Source of the DNA: an uncultured Lachnospiraceae bacterium
GTDB taxonomy: Bacteria; Bacillota; Clostridia; Lachnospirales; Lachnospiraceae
Direction of reading: 5' to 3'
Length of the DNA stretch: 64,000 bases
Assembly: GCA_934401915.1 (NCBI GenBank)
Contig: CAKRSV010000005.1
Location: forward strand, 124,001 to 188,000
Shown: piece by piece, positions 25,063 through 34,748 of the stretch
Layout: every line of letters starts with the position of its first letter
Numbering within the stretch: the first letter of the stretch is position 1
Translations under genes and position numbers: made by a program
The notes under the pieces: model-generated
Told to the model about the DNA's origin: nothing
Database searches by the model: none
Seen by the model: only the letters and a program-made list of their open reading frames with translations

Positions 25063-27104
25063 TATGCTGTCACCATCCCAACAGACTGTAATTCAATATT
25101 TGATTCCACCTCATTGTAGGACACTACCACAAGATCCCTGAAGTAATCTTCTGTCAACTTCTTGAAGTATACTCTCACAATAGGAGAAGTGATGACGATA
25201 GGCATCTTGCCGAGGTTCTCCAGCTTCTTTGTCTCCACGGACACGGAATCCATGATCGCCTTGGTCTTGGCGGGATCCAGCGTCAGATAAGCGCCCTGCT
25301 CTGTCTGCTTCACGCTTGCCATGATCTCCTGCTCCAGCTTGGGATCGAGCGTCACCACGCTGGTCGTCTCATTTGCTGCAAAGAACTTATTCGAAATAGC
25401 ACGCTTGAGGCTCTGCCTTACGTACTCTGTCAAAATATCCGTATCTCTTGTCGTGGACGCATAGTCTGCCAGCGTCTCAAAGATCGTAAGCAGATCCCGG
25501 ATCGAGATCCCTTCACGCAGCAGATTCTGCAAAACCTTCTGCACCTCGCCCAGTCCGAGCAGCTTGGGAACCAGCTCCTCCACGACGGAAGGGTTGGACT
25601 CCTTGAGATTGTTGACCAGATTCTGCACATCCTGCCTGGTGAGAAGCTCTGCGATATACTGCCTTATGATCTCGGTCAGATGCGTTGCGATGATCGACGG
25701 CGGATCCACCACCGTGTAGCCCAGACTCTCCGCACGCTCGCGCTGTCCCTCCGTGATCCAGATCGCCGGAAGGTGGAAGGAAGGCTCAAACGTAGGAATA
25801 CCGGTGATCTCCTCCTCCACATAGCCGGGGTTCATCGCCATATAGTGATCGAACAGGATCTCGCCCTCGCTCACCTGTACACCCTTTATTTTAATAATAT
25901 ATTGGTTCGGATTCAACTGGATATTATCACGCAGACGGATGATCGGCACAACGGTACCAAGCTCCAGCGCGATCTGTCGCCGGATCATAACGACACGGTC
26001 TAGAAGGTCTCCACCCTGGTTGACGTCCGCAAGGGGAATAATACCATAACCGAACTCCAGCTCGATCGGGTCTACCTGAAGCAGGGAATTGACATTCTCC
26101 GGCTGTCTTATCTCCTCGGCTGCCGCCTCCTCTTCGTCCGCTTCACTCTCGATATTGGCCGTCTCGATCGTACCTGCCATCACTCTTCCCGTAATGATAA
26201 AGATGGCTCCAAGCGTCACGAAGATCAGCGTATTCAGAGGCGTGATGATACCCAGTACGGCGATCACCGCACCTACCAGATAGAGCACTCTCGGCACGCC
26301 GAAGAACTGACGGATCAGCACCGTACCAAAGTCGGCATCCTTGGAACCTTTCGTAACGAGAATACCGGTTGCCAGAGAGGTCAGCAGAGACGGGATCTGG
26401 CTCACCAGACCGTCACCGATCGTCAGGATCGTATATTTGTCAAGCGCCTCTGCAAACGGCATCCCTTGTCTTACCACACCCATCGCGATACCACCGATGA
26501 TATTGACCGCCGTGATGACAAGACCGGCCGTCGCGTCTCCCTTTACATACTTTACCGCACCATCCATAGAACCGAAGAAGCTGGATTCCTCCTGGATCTT
26601 ATCACGGCGCTTCTTCGCCTCCGCGTCCGTGATCGCCCCGGTGTTCAGATCGGCGTCGATCGCCATCTGCTTACCGGGCATCGCGTCCAGCGTAAATCTC
26701 GCCGTTACCTCAGCGACACGCTCCGTACCTTTATTGATGATCATAAACTGTACAATGATCAGAATGATAAATACGATGATACCGATGACCAGGTCACCGC
26801 CGCCCACATACTCACCGAAGGTCCGGACTACGTTACCGGGATCGCCAGTGGATAAGATCAGCTTCGTTGACGACACGTTCAGCGCCACACGGAACACCGT
26901 GGTAAACAAAAGCACCGTCGGGTAAAAAGAAAGATTCAGCACTTCATTTGCAAACATACAACTGAACATGATCACGAATCCTATCGAAATATTACATGCC
27001 AGAAGCACATCCAGCAATCCCGACGGAATCGGTACGATCAACATGACAAACGCTGCCAGTACATACAGGCTGACGCCTATATCTGCCTTTCTCAGCTTAC
27101 CCAT
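25062..27104 (-). CDS. flhA: Flagellar type III export gate protein FlhA
   Basis: FlhA forms the nonameric export gate and docks chaperone-substrate complexes. The 680-residue protein has about eight transmembrane helices in the first 320 residues. The conserved cytoplasmic loop FHIPEP region is seen as TARFTLDAMPGKQMAIDADL followed by NTGAI. The C-terminal cytoplasmic domain is complete. Length matches the family. It starts 42 bases after the end of flhB. Confidence 0.96.
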   Translation of the reverse strand: MGKLRKADIGVSLYVLAAFVMLIVPIPSGLLDVLLACNISIGFVIMFSCMFANEVLNLSFYPTVLLFTTVFRVALNVSSTKLILSTGDPGNVVRTFGEYVGGGDLVIGIIVFIILIIVQFMIINKGTERVAEVTARFTLDAMPGKQMAIDADLNTGAITDAEAKKRRDKIQEESSFFGSMDGAVKYVKGDATAGLVITAVNIIGGIAMGVVRQGMPFAEALDKYTILTIGDGLVSQIPSLLTSLATGILVTKGSKDADFGTVLIRQFFGVPRVLYLVGAVIAVLGIITPLNTLIFVTLGAIFIITGRVMAGTIETANIESEADEEEAAAEEIRQPENVNSLLQVDPIELEFGYGIIPLADVNQGGDLLDRVVMIRRQIALELGTVVPIIRLRDNIQLNPNQYIIKIKGVQVSEGEILFDHYMAMNPGYVEEEITGIPTFEPSFHLPAIWITEGQRERAESLGYTVVDPPSIIATHLTEIIRQYIAELLTRQDVQNLVNNLKESNPSVVEELVPKLLGLGEVQKVLQNLLREGISIRDLLTIFETLADYASTTRDTDILTEYVRQSLKRAISNKFFAANETTSVVTLDPKLEQEIMASVKQTEQGAYLTLDPAKTKAIMDSVSVETKKLENLGKMPIVITSPIVRVYFKKLTEDYFRDLVVVSYNEVESNIELQSVGMVTA

Positions 27105-27146
27105 AGTGGTTCTTCTCCTTTCCCGGCCCTTCCCCGGAAATATCTC

Positions 27147-28259
27147 TTATACCTTGCCTTTCAGATGGTATACGAACGCCAGCACCTCCGCAACCGCCTG
27201 ATACAGCTCCGGCGGAACGACTGCGCCGATCTCGACATTCGCATACAGCATCCTGGCAAGCGGCTTGTTCTCTACTATCTCAATATTGTTTTCTCTGGCC
27301 GTCTCCTTGATCTTCTGCGCCAGATAATCCGCACCCTTTGCCAGTACAAACGGCGCGTCGTACAGATCGGGATCATACTTGATCGCCACAGCATAGTGCG
27401 TCGGGTTCGTGATGACCACGTCCGCCTCGGGAAGTTTCTGCATCATACGCCTTCTGGACGCTTCCTGCATCCTCTGGCGCTGTTTTCCCTTGATCTGCGG
27501 ATCTCCCTCCGTGTTCTTGAACTCATCCTTGACCTCCTGTTTGGTCATCTTCATGTCATTCTTGAACTTAACCTTCTGATAGACATAATCTCCGATCGCC
27601 ACGATCAGATAAAAGAGCGATATCCGGAACCCAAGCTGGATGACCAGACTGCCGATCTCCTGGATCGCCTGGTTGAGCGGAATATCATAGAAAAGTTTCA
27701 GCGGAATCTCATGCTTCCTCAGGTAGTCATACACCACATACCCTATCACCACGATCTTGAGGATGGACTTGAGCAGTTCTACCAGGGAATCCTTGGAAAA
27801 TAGTCTCTTCACGCCGCTTACCGGATTGAATTTACTGAACTTTGGCCGGAGCGGCTTCGAGGTCGGTTTCCATTTTACCTGAATCAGATTAACAATGACC
27901 GCGATCAGAAAGCCGACGATCAGAAACGGAGCCATGATCAGCAGCACTCTCTGCATCATCTCAATAAACATCATGCGGAAAGACATTTCCGGAACCTGTC
28001 CATCATGCAGTTTGATGAACTCCGGAATCTGCGAGTACACATCGTAGATATTGCCGATAAAGTACTTCCCCATGTTCTGCACCCAGAAAGATAAGAGCGC
28101 AAACGTCGCCAACAGCTCACAGGCGCTTACCAGCTCCTTACTTTTGGCAACCTGTCCTTCCTTCCGGGCGTCCTCCAGCTTCTTGCTGGTAGGCTCTTCT
28201 GTTTTTTCTCCGCCTGGACCATCCTTTGCAAAAAACTGCAGATTATATTCCAGTATCAC
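27147..28259 (-). CDS. flhB: Flagellar export switch protein FlhB
   Basis: FlhB switches export specificity from hook to filament substrates. The 370-residue protein has four transmembrane helices and a cytoplasmic domain with the autocleavage site NPTH at residues 285-288. The N-terminal EEPTSKKLEDARKEGQVAKS is typical. It starts at a GTG whose last bases overlap the fliR stop codon (GTGA). I saw no fusion with fliR here, unlike some clostridia. Confidence 0.96.
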   Translation of the reverse strand: MILEYNLQFFAKDGPGGEKTEEPTSKKLEDARKEGQVAKSKELVSACELLATFALLSFWVQNMGKYFIGNIYDVYSQIPEFIKLHDGQVPEMSFRMMFIEMMQRVLLIMAPFLIVGFLIAVIVNLIQVKWKPTSKPLRPKFSKFNPVSGVKRLFSKDSLVELLKSILKIVVIGYVVYDYLRKHEIPLKLFYDIPLNQAIQEIGSLVIQLGFRISLFYLIVAIGDYVYQKVKFKNDMKMTKQEVKDEFKNTEGDPQIKGKQRQRMQEASRRRMMQKLPEADVVITNPTHYAVAIKYDPDLYDAPFVLAKGADYLAQKIKETARENNIEIVENKPLARMLYANVEIGAVVPPELYQAVAEVLAFVYHLKGKV

Positions 28260-29035
28260 GTCATCCCCTCCACAAAGGACACGATCATTCTCTTCATCTC
28301 CACAAACACAAAATCAGCAGCGCCCGGAAGCATTCGGATCGTCAGAAACATCACTCCCAGACCTACCAGTATTTTAAGCTGCAGACCGACCGTAAACATA
28401 TTCATCTGCGGCGCGATCTTTGCCAGGATTCCCAGCACGCAGTTCAAAATCAGCATCGTACAAAAAATTGGCAGAATAATACGAAAACCTATCGTTATGT
28501 AATCTGCCAGAAATGTCATGATCGATTCCAGCAGCGATTCCGCGCGGAACACCGCGCCGTTGACCGGAATCAGTGTAAAAGTATCCACAAGCGCCTGCAA
28601 AAGATACCGGTACATCCCCGAAGTGATCAGAAACAGGGTGAACATATACTGATAAAGAACGCCGGTAAAGGTCGCCTGCTCCTTGGTCGCCGGATCCATC
28701 AACGATACCATCGACAGTCCGATCTCCATATCCGCGATGCTACCCGCAAAAGAAGCCACCGTTGTGCACAGATACGTTCCCCATCCTATCAGAAAACCCG
28801 TAAGTGCCTCCTTCATCACAATGACCGCATACCCGAGAACCGTCTGGTAGACCACTTCGTTTCTGTCCACGGACAGATAAAGCAGGTAGGCAGTAAAAAT
28901 GCTGAAGCCTACCCGGATCCTGCGGGGCGTATTGTTCATGCTGAAAAAGGGGGCGACAAAGACAAAACAGCTCACCCGCACCAGAATCAGCAGAAAATAT
29001 TCTAAATCAGCATAGCTGAAGCTGAAATCAAACAT
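28256..29035 (-). CDS. fliR: Flagellar export apparatus protein FliR
   Basis: FliR is an integral membrane part of the FliPQR export channel. About 259 residues with five to six hydrophobic segments; the family-like N-terminus is MFDFSFSYADLEYFLLILVR. The ATG at 29035 gives this N-terminus, though its ribosome-binding site is not obvious; an upstream TTG at 29059 would add eight residues. It overlaps flhB by four bases. Confidence 0.93.
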   Translation of the reverse strand: MFDFSFSYADLEYFLLILVRVSCFVFVAPFFSMNNTPRRIRVGFSIFTAYLLYLSVDRNEVVYQTVLGYAVIVMKEALTGFLIGWGTYLCTTVASFAGSIADMEIGLSMVSLMDPATKEQATFTGVLYQYMFTLFLITSGMYRYLLQALVDTFTLIPVNGAVFRAESLLESIMTFLADYITIGFRIILPIFCTMLILNCVLGILAKIAPQMNMFTVGLQLKILVGLGVMFLTIRMLPGAADFVFVEMKRMIVSFVEGMT

Positions 29036-29067
29036 AGGACAACCACATCTTTCCCTCAACAGGATAT

Positions 29068-29337
29068 CTACCTGATATACAATGCGAAGTCAGACCACAG
29101 ATCAATCATGTACTGAACCATCTCATTCATGATCCAGTGTCCCATCAGGATCAGGCCCAGAAAAACTGCCAGAATCTTAGGCACAAAGGTAAGCGTCTGC
29201 TCCTGAATGGATGTAACTGTCTGAAAAATACTGACAATCAGACCAACGACCAGCGAAACCAGCAAAAGAGGAGCCGAACACTTTATGATCGTATAAAGCG
29301 CAGTCTCTCCCATCGCAGTTATATCATCAATCGTCAT
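29068..29337 (-). CDS. fliQ: Flagellar export apparatus protein FliQ
   Basis: 89 residues with two transmembrane helices (about 17-40 and 53-75), the normal architecture of FliQ. The typical SIFQTVTSIQEQTLTFVPKI loop lies between them. It is located between fliP and fliR. Confidence 0.95.
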   Translation of the reverse strand: MTIDDITAMGETALYTIIKCSAPLLLVSLVVGLIVSIFQTVTSIQEQTLTFVPKILAVFLGLILMGHWIMNEMVQYMIDLWSDFALYIR

Positions 29338-29393
29338 TTTGTCACTTCCTCTCCTGATTTAGTAAGCAGCACTCTTTAGCAGTCATGGCGGGA

Positions 29394-30251
29394 TCACATA
29401 AAACTCTCGACCAGACCCTTGATCACCAGATGCCATCCGTCTGCCAGCACAAACAGCAGGATCTTGAACGGCATGGAAATTGTTGTCGGCGGCAGCATCA
29501 TCATACCCATACTCATCAGGGTCGACGCCACAACCATATCAATTACGATAAACGGAATATAAATGGTAAAGCCTATGATAAAGGCTGTTCTCAGCTCGCT
29601 TATGATAAAACTCGGTACCAGAACACTCATCGGGATCTCTTCCAGTTCGCCGTTCCACTCCATCCCCTTAATTTCCATAAAGAGGCTGACGTCCTTCTTC
29701 TGCGTCTGTCCATACATAAACGTACGGATCGGAGCTGCCGCGCGATCAAGTGCTTCCTGCTGCTCGATCTCTCCGGCTTCAAACGGAACGATCGCCTCTG
29801 TGTTGATCTGCGAAATAGTAGGCTGCATGATAAAGAAAGTCAGAAACAGTGCAATACCGATCAGCACCGTATTGGGTGGCGCCGTCTGTGTATTCAATGC
29901 TGCTCTGGTGAAATGCAGTACAATGATGATCCGCGTAAATGAAGTCATCATGATAATGAGCGACGGCGCGATCGCAATCAGCGTCAGAATGATCAGGATG
30001 CGTAGTGCTCCATTCACATTGCCGTTTCCATCCTGATACGTGACTGTTACCGTATTCGCGATATTTAGTTTTGAAAGATCCTCCGCGCTCTCCGACGCTC
30101 CCGGTTCCTCCACATTTGTTCTCTCAGCAGTCGTCCCTGTGAGATTGGATTCCCGGTACGGCGTATCTGCCGCCGCATATGCGGTCGTCTTCAGGCATAG
30201 ACACAATATGCCTGCCAGAAACAGCAGGCATACTAACTTTGTTTTTTTCAT
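29394..30251 (-). CDS. fliP: Flagellar export apparatus protein FliP
   Basis: FliP forms the core of the export channel. The 285-residue precursor has an N-terminal signal peptide (about 1-28), typical for FliP. The main part contains LTLIAIAPSLIIMMTSFTRI, QTAPPNTVLIGIALFLT and the C-terminal GMMMLPPTTISMPFKILLFV. It overlaps fliO by four bases. Confidence 0.96.
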   Translation of the reverse strand: MKKTKLVCLLFLAGILCLCLKTTAYAAADTPYRESNLTGTTAERTNVEEPGASESAEDLSKLNIANTVTVTYQDGNGNVNGALRILIILTLIAIAPSLIIMMTSFTRIIIVLHFTRAALNTQTAPPNTVLIGIALFLTFFIMQPTISQINTEAIVPFEAGEIEQQEALDRAAAPIRTFMYGQTQKKDVSLFMEIKGMEWNGELEEIPMSVLVPSFIISELRTAFIIGFTIYIPFIVIDMVVASTLMSMGMMMLPPTTISMPFKILLFVLADGWHLVIKGLVESFM

Positions 30252-30628
30252 TCATCTCGCCCATCTTCTTTTTCCGGAAGGTTTCTTTTCTGTACTTTTT
30301 CCCATATCTCCCGAAAGCCGGAAGACGGTTCCTCTTCCTTTAAAAGATTCAAATCCTCTTCGGATATCTCCGTCAACATTGCAACAGAATCCTTGCACAC
30401 CGCAATCGCCAGATATTTCCTGCCGATCCGAACGATCTGAAGATATTTGCTGCCGGTCAGCCGATAGGCCTCTATAGTCTCCATGTTGGCATGTGACCTC
30501 TGTCCCTTCTGATAACCGGCTATCCATCTGGTTACCCCCCAGGTAAGCAGCAGAACAAATACAAACAGAATCAGAACAGTCATAAACTGTATATAAGAAT
30601 TTGCCCTGTCCGATACTGCCAGGATCAT
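30248..30628 (-). CDS. fliO: Flagellar biosynthetic protein FliO
   Basis: FliO is a small membrane chaperone that helps FliP assemble. About 126 residues from the ATG at 30628, which overlaps the cheY stop codon by one base (TAATG). One transmembrane helix (about 14-31) is followed by a basic cytoplasmic domain with GRKYLAIAVCKDSVAMLTEI, typical of FliO/FliZ. The longer frame runs antiparallel to nothing useful and reads through cheY out of frame. Confidence 0.85.
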   Translation of the reverse strand: MILAVSDRANSYIQFMTVLILFVFVLLLTWGVTRWIAGYQKGQRSHANMETIEAYRLTGSKYLQIVRIGRKYLAIAVCKDSVAMLTEISEEDLNLLKEEEPSSGFREIWEKVQKRNLPEKEDGRDE

Positions 30629-30990
30629 TAGCCCACTACCTTCCTTACGGCGTCGAGTACACGATCTGCCTGGAAAGGCTTTACGATAAAGTCCTTTGCT
30701 CCAGACTGAATGGACTCGATAACCATTGCCTGCTGACCCATTGCAGAGCACATGATGACCATAGCTCCCGGATCGGTTGCCTTGATCTTCTTGAGTGCCT
30801 GGATTCCATCCATCTCAGGCATGGTAATGTCCATCAGCACCAGATCCGGCTTTAACTCGTTGTATTTCTCTACAGCCTTTGCTCCGTTCTCTGCCTCTCC
30901 GGCTACATTGTAACCATTCTTTGTCAGAATGTCCTTGATCATCATACGCATGAACGCTGCATCATCACATACTAAAATATTCTTTGCCAT
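30628..30990 (-). CDS. cheY: Chemotaxis response regulator CheY
   Basis: A stand-alone receiver domain of 120 residues that binds the flagellar switch when phosphorylated. Motifs are CDDAAFMRMMIKDIL (acidic pair), LVLMDITMPEMDG with the phospho-Asp about residue 54, and FIVKPFQADRV with the conserved Lys. In Bacillus cheY is also between fliY and fliO. Confidence 0.96.
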   Translation of the reverse strand: MAKNILVCDDAAFMRMMIKDILTKNGYNVAGEAENGAKAVEKYNELKPDLVLMDITMPEMDGIQALKKIKATDPGAMVIMCSAMGQQAMVIESIQSGAKDFIVKPFQADRVLDAVRKVVG

Positions 30991-31014
30991 ATCTCTTCTC
31001 CTATTCTATTATTC

Positions 31015-32358
31015 CTATTTGATAATTTCAGTTACACGTACACCAAAACTCTCTTCGATTACTACTACTTCACCTTTTGCAACAAACTTGCCGTTCACCA
31101 GTACGTCGATCGGTTCGCCGGCAATTTTATCCAGTTCAATGATAGTACCCGGAGCAAAATCCAGAATATCCGAAATGGATTTGGAGGTTCTTCCAAGTTC
31201 TACTGTTACCTCCAATGGCACATCCTTAATCAGTCCGATGTTCTCCTGGCTTACCATGGTGTTCATGTCGCCCGAGAAATTCTGGAACTGAGCAGGCTGA
31301 ATGTTCATATTTGACTGCATATTCATCTGAGGCATTCCCATCTGGCCTATATTCATCTGGGGCATTCCCATCTGACCCATGTTCATCTGAGGCATTCCCA
31401 TCTGGCCCATATTCATCTGGGGCATTCCCATCTGACCCATGTTCATCTGGGACATTCCCATCTGATTCATGTTCATCTGATTGCCCGCCATCTGCTGGTT
31501 CATATCTGTCTGCGGCATCGCTGTCTGCTGGGCTGCTCCCTGTGCAGATGCCTGCTGGGGTGCTGCCTGTGCGGTCTGGGCGCTGTCTCCCGACTCACCT
31601 GACTGACTGCTGATAAAGGTATTGTAAAGATCCTTTGCAAAATCGATCGGATACAACTGCATGATCATGGAATCTACCAGATCATCAATCTGCATCCGGA
31701 ATGCGATCTTCACAAATGTTCCCTCCAGGAAGGAAGCAATCTCTCCACCAGACTTATACGCAGTCAGATCTACCAGACTTGCCTCCGGCGGACTAATATC
31801 GATCATCTTTCCAAGCATCGTGGAAAGAGACGTCGCCGCAGATCCCATCATCTGGTTCATCGCTTCGGAGATCGCACTCAGGTGCAGTTCTCCAAGTTCC
31901 CCATCTGTGTTGCTTCCGTCGCCTCCCATCATCAGGTCTGTGATGACTTTTACATCATGTTCTTTCAGAACAAGAATGTTTGAACCGTCCAACCCCAGCG
32001 TATATTTAATAAGAATGAATACGCATGGTCTTTCATATTCTTCAATTACATTTTCCCAGGTTGCCAGTGTAACAACCGGTGTGGTAATATTTACTTTTCT
32101 GTTTACCAGCGAATACAATGTCGTTGCCGACGAACCCATGCTGATGTTTGCGACTTCACCGATCGCATCTCTCTCGATGTCGCTCAATAGCGATGTGTCG
32201 GCCGTTGCTGATCCCTTCGGAGTTTCTGCCGGCTCTGCAACAGCTTCTGTTGTCTGTGCCGCGTTCTCCTCAGCAGTGTCCGTCCCGCCTGTGCCGGTCG
32301 CATTATCCATGCCGTTCAGCAGCGCATTTATTTCGTCCTGCGAAAGCATTCCGTCCAT
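31015..32358 (-). CDS. fliY: Flagellar switch protein FliY with a Met-rich tandem repeat linker
   Basis: FliY is a FliN-type C-ring protein with CheC-like phosphatase modules that acts on CheY-P. The 447 residues start with DEINALLNGMD, the FliM-like CheY-P binding peptide. The CheC-like domain (about 55-235) follows, with EVANISMGSSATTLYSLV and ISEAMNQMMGSAATSLSTML. The linker (about 240-360) contains a repeated GQMGMPQMNM unit. The C-terminal FliN domain (about 365-447) has VTVELGRTSKSISDIL. It is longer than the Bacillus protein because of the linker. It starts four bases after fliM. Confidence 0.95.
   Translation of the reverse strand: MDGMLSQDEINALLNGMDNATGTGGTDTAEENAAQTTEAVAEPAETPKGSATADTSLLSDIERDAIGEVANISMGSSATTLYSLVNRKVNITTPVVTLATWENVIEEYERPCVFILIKYTLGLDGSNILVLKEHDVKVITDLMMGGDGSNTDGELGELHLSAISEAMNQMMGSAATSLSTMLGKMIDISPPEASLVDLTAYKSGGEIASFLEGTFVKIAFRMQIDDLVDSMIMQLYPIDFAKDLYNTFISSQSGESGDSAQTAQAAPQQASAQGAAQQTAMPQTDMNQQMAGNQMNMNQMGMSQMNMGQMGMPQMNMGQMGMPQMNMGQMGMPQMNIGQMGMPQMNMQSNMNIQPAQFQNFSGDMNTMVSQENIGLIKDVPLEVTVELGRTSKSISDILDFAPGTIIELDKIAGEPIDVLVNGKFVAKGEVVVIEESFGVRVTEIIK
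31321..31470 (-). repeat. 30-bp tandem repeat, five units, in the fliY linker
   Basis: Five consecutive 30-base units encode (QMNMGQMGMP). A higher-order 60-base period is clear: bases 31321-31380 and 31381-31440 differ at only two positions. The fifth unit and flanks are more diverged. The reading frame is kept throughout. Confidence 0.95.
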
Positions 32359-32362
32359 GCTT

Positions 32363-33343
32363 TTACTCCCCCTCTCTGATTACCGATGTCACTCTTACCG
32401 CGTATTTATCTTTGCTCGACCCCGGCAATGCAGTGAATTTCTTAATATTACCGACATAAACTGTCAGATCATCCTCCACTCCCGTATCCAGTCGTATAAT
32501 GTCGCCCACCTGCAGATTCAGGAAGTCGTTGACTGCTACCTCACTCTTGCCAAGCACAGCCTTCACAGGAACATCCACTCTCTTGATCAGAGCTTCAATG
32601 TATTCCTCGTAATCCTCCTCGTTCTGCTCCTGCATGTTTGCATACCAGTACTTGGTATTCAGCTTGTCCATGACATTCTCGAGCGTAAAGAACGGCAGGC
32701 AGACGTTCATGAAGCCTTCCACCTCTCCGATCTTCATATTCAGAGTAACGATCGCAATCATGTCGTTTGGTGCAATCACCTGAGCAAACTGGGAATTCGT
32801 CTCGATCCTCTCCATCACCGGATTGATATCGGTCACGTTTTTCCACGGCTCTCTCATAAGCTGCATGCACACCACCATCATCTTCTGGATAATGGTCATC
32901 TCTATCTCTGTAAAATCGCGGTTCTTTTCCAGCGGATCTCCCGTTCCTCCAAGCATACGGTCGATCATTGCGAAGCCAAGCTGTGCAGCCAGTTCTATGA
33001 TGATCGTTCCGCCAAGAGGCTGGAAATTAACAATTCCCAGAATGACCGGATTTGACAGTGCGTTTGTAAATTCAGAAAAGATAACCGTTTCGGAGCTTGC
33101 CACCGAAACCTGTATATTTTTTCTGAGGTACACCGGAAGGTTCGTGGATAAAAGTCTTCCATAGTGTTCATATATAATTTCCAAAGTCCTAAGATGTTCC
33201 TTTGAGAACTTGGTAGGACGTTTAAAGTCGTAGTTCTTGACCTGCTTGTCGCTGGTATCGTGCATTTCCTCTGCATCCAGCTCGCCGCTGCTGAGCGCCG
33301 CAAGCAGATTGTCGATCTCATTTTGAGACAGTACCTCTCCCAC
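32363..33343 (-). CDS. fliM: Flagellar switch protein FliM
   Basis: FliM is the C-ring protein that binds CheY-P. 326 residues with the N-terminal CheY-binding peptide LSQNEIDNLLAALSSGE. A middle domain includes ERPWKNV-like REPWKNVTDINP and IGEVEGFMNVCLP. The C-terminal FliN-like domain includes VPVKAVLGKSEVAVNDFLNL. Translation starts at a GTG with GGAGGTGA 6 bases upstream. It follows fliL. Confidence 0.96.
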   Translation of the reverse strand: MGEVLSQNEIDNLLAALSSGELDAEEMHDTSDKQVKNYDFKRPTKFSKEHLRTLEIIYEHYGRLLSTNLPVYLRKNIQVSVASSETVIFSEFTNALSNPVILGIVNFQPLGGTIIIELAAQLGFAMIDRMLGGTGDPLEKNRDFTEIEMTIIQKMMVVCMQLMREPWKNVTDINPVMERIETNSQFAQVIAPNDMIAIVTLNMKIGEVEGFMNVCLPFFTLENVMDKLNTKYWYANMQEQNEEDYEEYIEALIKRVDVPVKAVLGKSEVAVNDFLNLQVGDIIRLDTGVEDDLTVYVGNIKKFTALPGSSKDKYAVRVTSVIREGE

Positions 33344-33395
33344 GAAAGTTCACCTCCCCGTGGTGTAAATTTTCTATCTTTAAATAGAATCTGTC

Positions 33396-33923
33396 TTACT
33401 GGAACAGGATATCGCTAAATGAGACATTGAAAATAAATTCAGAATCGAACATCTTCTGGATCCGCTCCAGGATCTCCTGTCTCATCTTATCCTGATTGTC
33501 TCTCGCTTCCGTCAGAGTGTACTGGCCGATCACGTCGTTGATCTCACTCTTGATCAGGCTTTCCTGCTTCGACAGGTCGGAACCGTAGGTCTTGTATCCT
33601 TTGTCCTCTGTATTGATGGACAGCGTTACGGATACCATACAGAAATGCGGATCTCCTCCGTCTGCCTCGTCTGTTTTAAGTGGAATCGTCATCGACTCGG
33701 AAATATCGTAAGTCTCAATATTGGACATCGGGATCGCAGTCTCCGCCGCTTCTCCATCCTCACCCTTTGCTGCCAGTTCCAGGTTCAGAGCTGTCGCAAT
33801 ATTGTCGACCAACGCCGCTGTCTTTTTAGAAGTGCTCGTCACGCTGAACATCATAATAGCCGTCAGAACGACATTCACGATCAAAAGCGCCAGAATGATA
33901 ATAGAAATCAGATTTTTTTTCAT
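33396..33923 (-). CDS. fliL: Flagellar basal body-associated protein FliL
   Basis: FliL is a single-pass membrane protein that surrounds the stator. 175 residues with an N-terminal transmembrane helix (about 5-26), a linker and an extracytoplasmic FliL domain. The C-terminal RQEILERIQKMFDSEFIFNV is typical. It lies between motB and fliM. Confidence 0.93.
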   Translation of the reverse strand: MKKNLISIIILALLIVNVVLTAIMMFSVTSTSKKTAALVDNIATALNLELAAKGEDGEAAETAIPMSNIETYDISESMTIPLKTDEADGGDPHFCMVSVTLSINTEDKGYKTYGSDLSKQESLIKSEINDVIGQYTLTEARDNQDKMRQEILERIQKMFDSEFIFNVSFSDILFQ

Positions 33924-33941
33924 TTTCCTTTCGCTCCCCTT

Positions 33942-34748
33942 TTAATATGAACTTAACGAGTTGTATATTTTGATCTCAACGCGGCGGTTCTTAGCCCGTC
34001 CCTCCGCTGTTGAATTATCCGCAACAGGTACGTACTCCCCACGGCCGGAATGTTTGATCTTCGCCGGATCCAGGTTTGTAACAGAAAGAAGATAATCAAA
34101 GACCGACTGTGCTCTACCCGAACTCAGCTCATCATTATTCGAGTATTTTGCTCCGGACATCGGCACATTGTCCGTGTGTCCTTCGATCTCGATCGTGCCG
34201 GGTGCATAGCTCTCCAGAATCTCTCCCACCTGACCAATCACAGGCTTCGCCTCCTCCTTCAGCTCGGTGCTTCCCGAGTCAAACAGAATCGTCCCCTTCA
34301 GCGTAAGCAACACATACTGCGACGTAAAGTCTATGTCTATGTCGTTCTGCAAATTCCGCTCTTCTACTGCTTCTTCTATCTTCTCCGCAAGTTTCTCAGA
34401 CTCTTCCATCTGCGCCTGTTCCACCTGCTCCTGTGCATTCGCCACATTTTCATCAACGAGCTCGCCTTCGCCCATCTTGCCCGAACTGTAAATGTAATCA
34501 TCCAGTTCGTTCAGCTGGCTCACACCGTTGCTGATCAGAACGCCGTCCCCGATCGCCGTCGCTCCCGCCGTGAAAATAGAGAAGCTCTGGTTGAAGGACG
34601 CCACCACCGCGTCGAACTTCGCGCTGTTTACGTCGGACATAGCAAACAGCATAACGAAGAAACACAGCAGCAGGTTCATCAGATCCGCAAAGGTCGACTG
34701 CCACGCCGGCGCTCCTTTGGGCGGCTCGTCCGGTTTCCTTTTAGCCAT
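33942..34748 (-). CDS. motB: Flagellar stator protein MotB
   Basis: MotB anchors the stator to peptidoglycan and carries the ion-binding Asp. 268 residues: a basic N-terminus, one transmembrane helix in STFADLMNLLLCFFVMLFAM with Asp 22 as the ion site, a plug/linker region with a coiled coil (about 85-125), and an OmpA-type peptidoglycan domain with IEGHTDNVPM and GRAKNRRVEI. Which ion is used cannot be decided safely from this. It overlaps motA by eight bases. Confidence 0.95.
   Translation of the reverse strand: MAKRKPDEPPKGAPAWQSTFADLMNLLLCFFVMLFAMSDVNSAKFDAVVASFNQSFSIFTAGATAIGDGVLISNGVSQLNELDDYIYSSGKMGEGELVDENVANAQEQVEQAQMEESEKLAEKIEEAVEERNLQNDIDIDFTSQYVLLTLKGTILFDSGSTELKEEAKPVIGQVGEILESYAPGTIEIEGHTDNVPMSGAKYSNNDELSSGRAQSVFDYLLSVTNLDPAKIKHSGRGEYVPVADNSTAEGRAKNRRVEIKIYNSLSSY

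Noticed and set aside
31321..31470. Possible CRISPR-like array in fliY
   Set aside because: Units are directly adjacent and encode a continuous Met-rich linker; there are no spacers.
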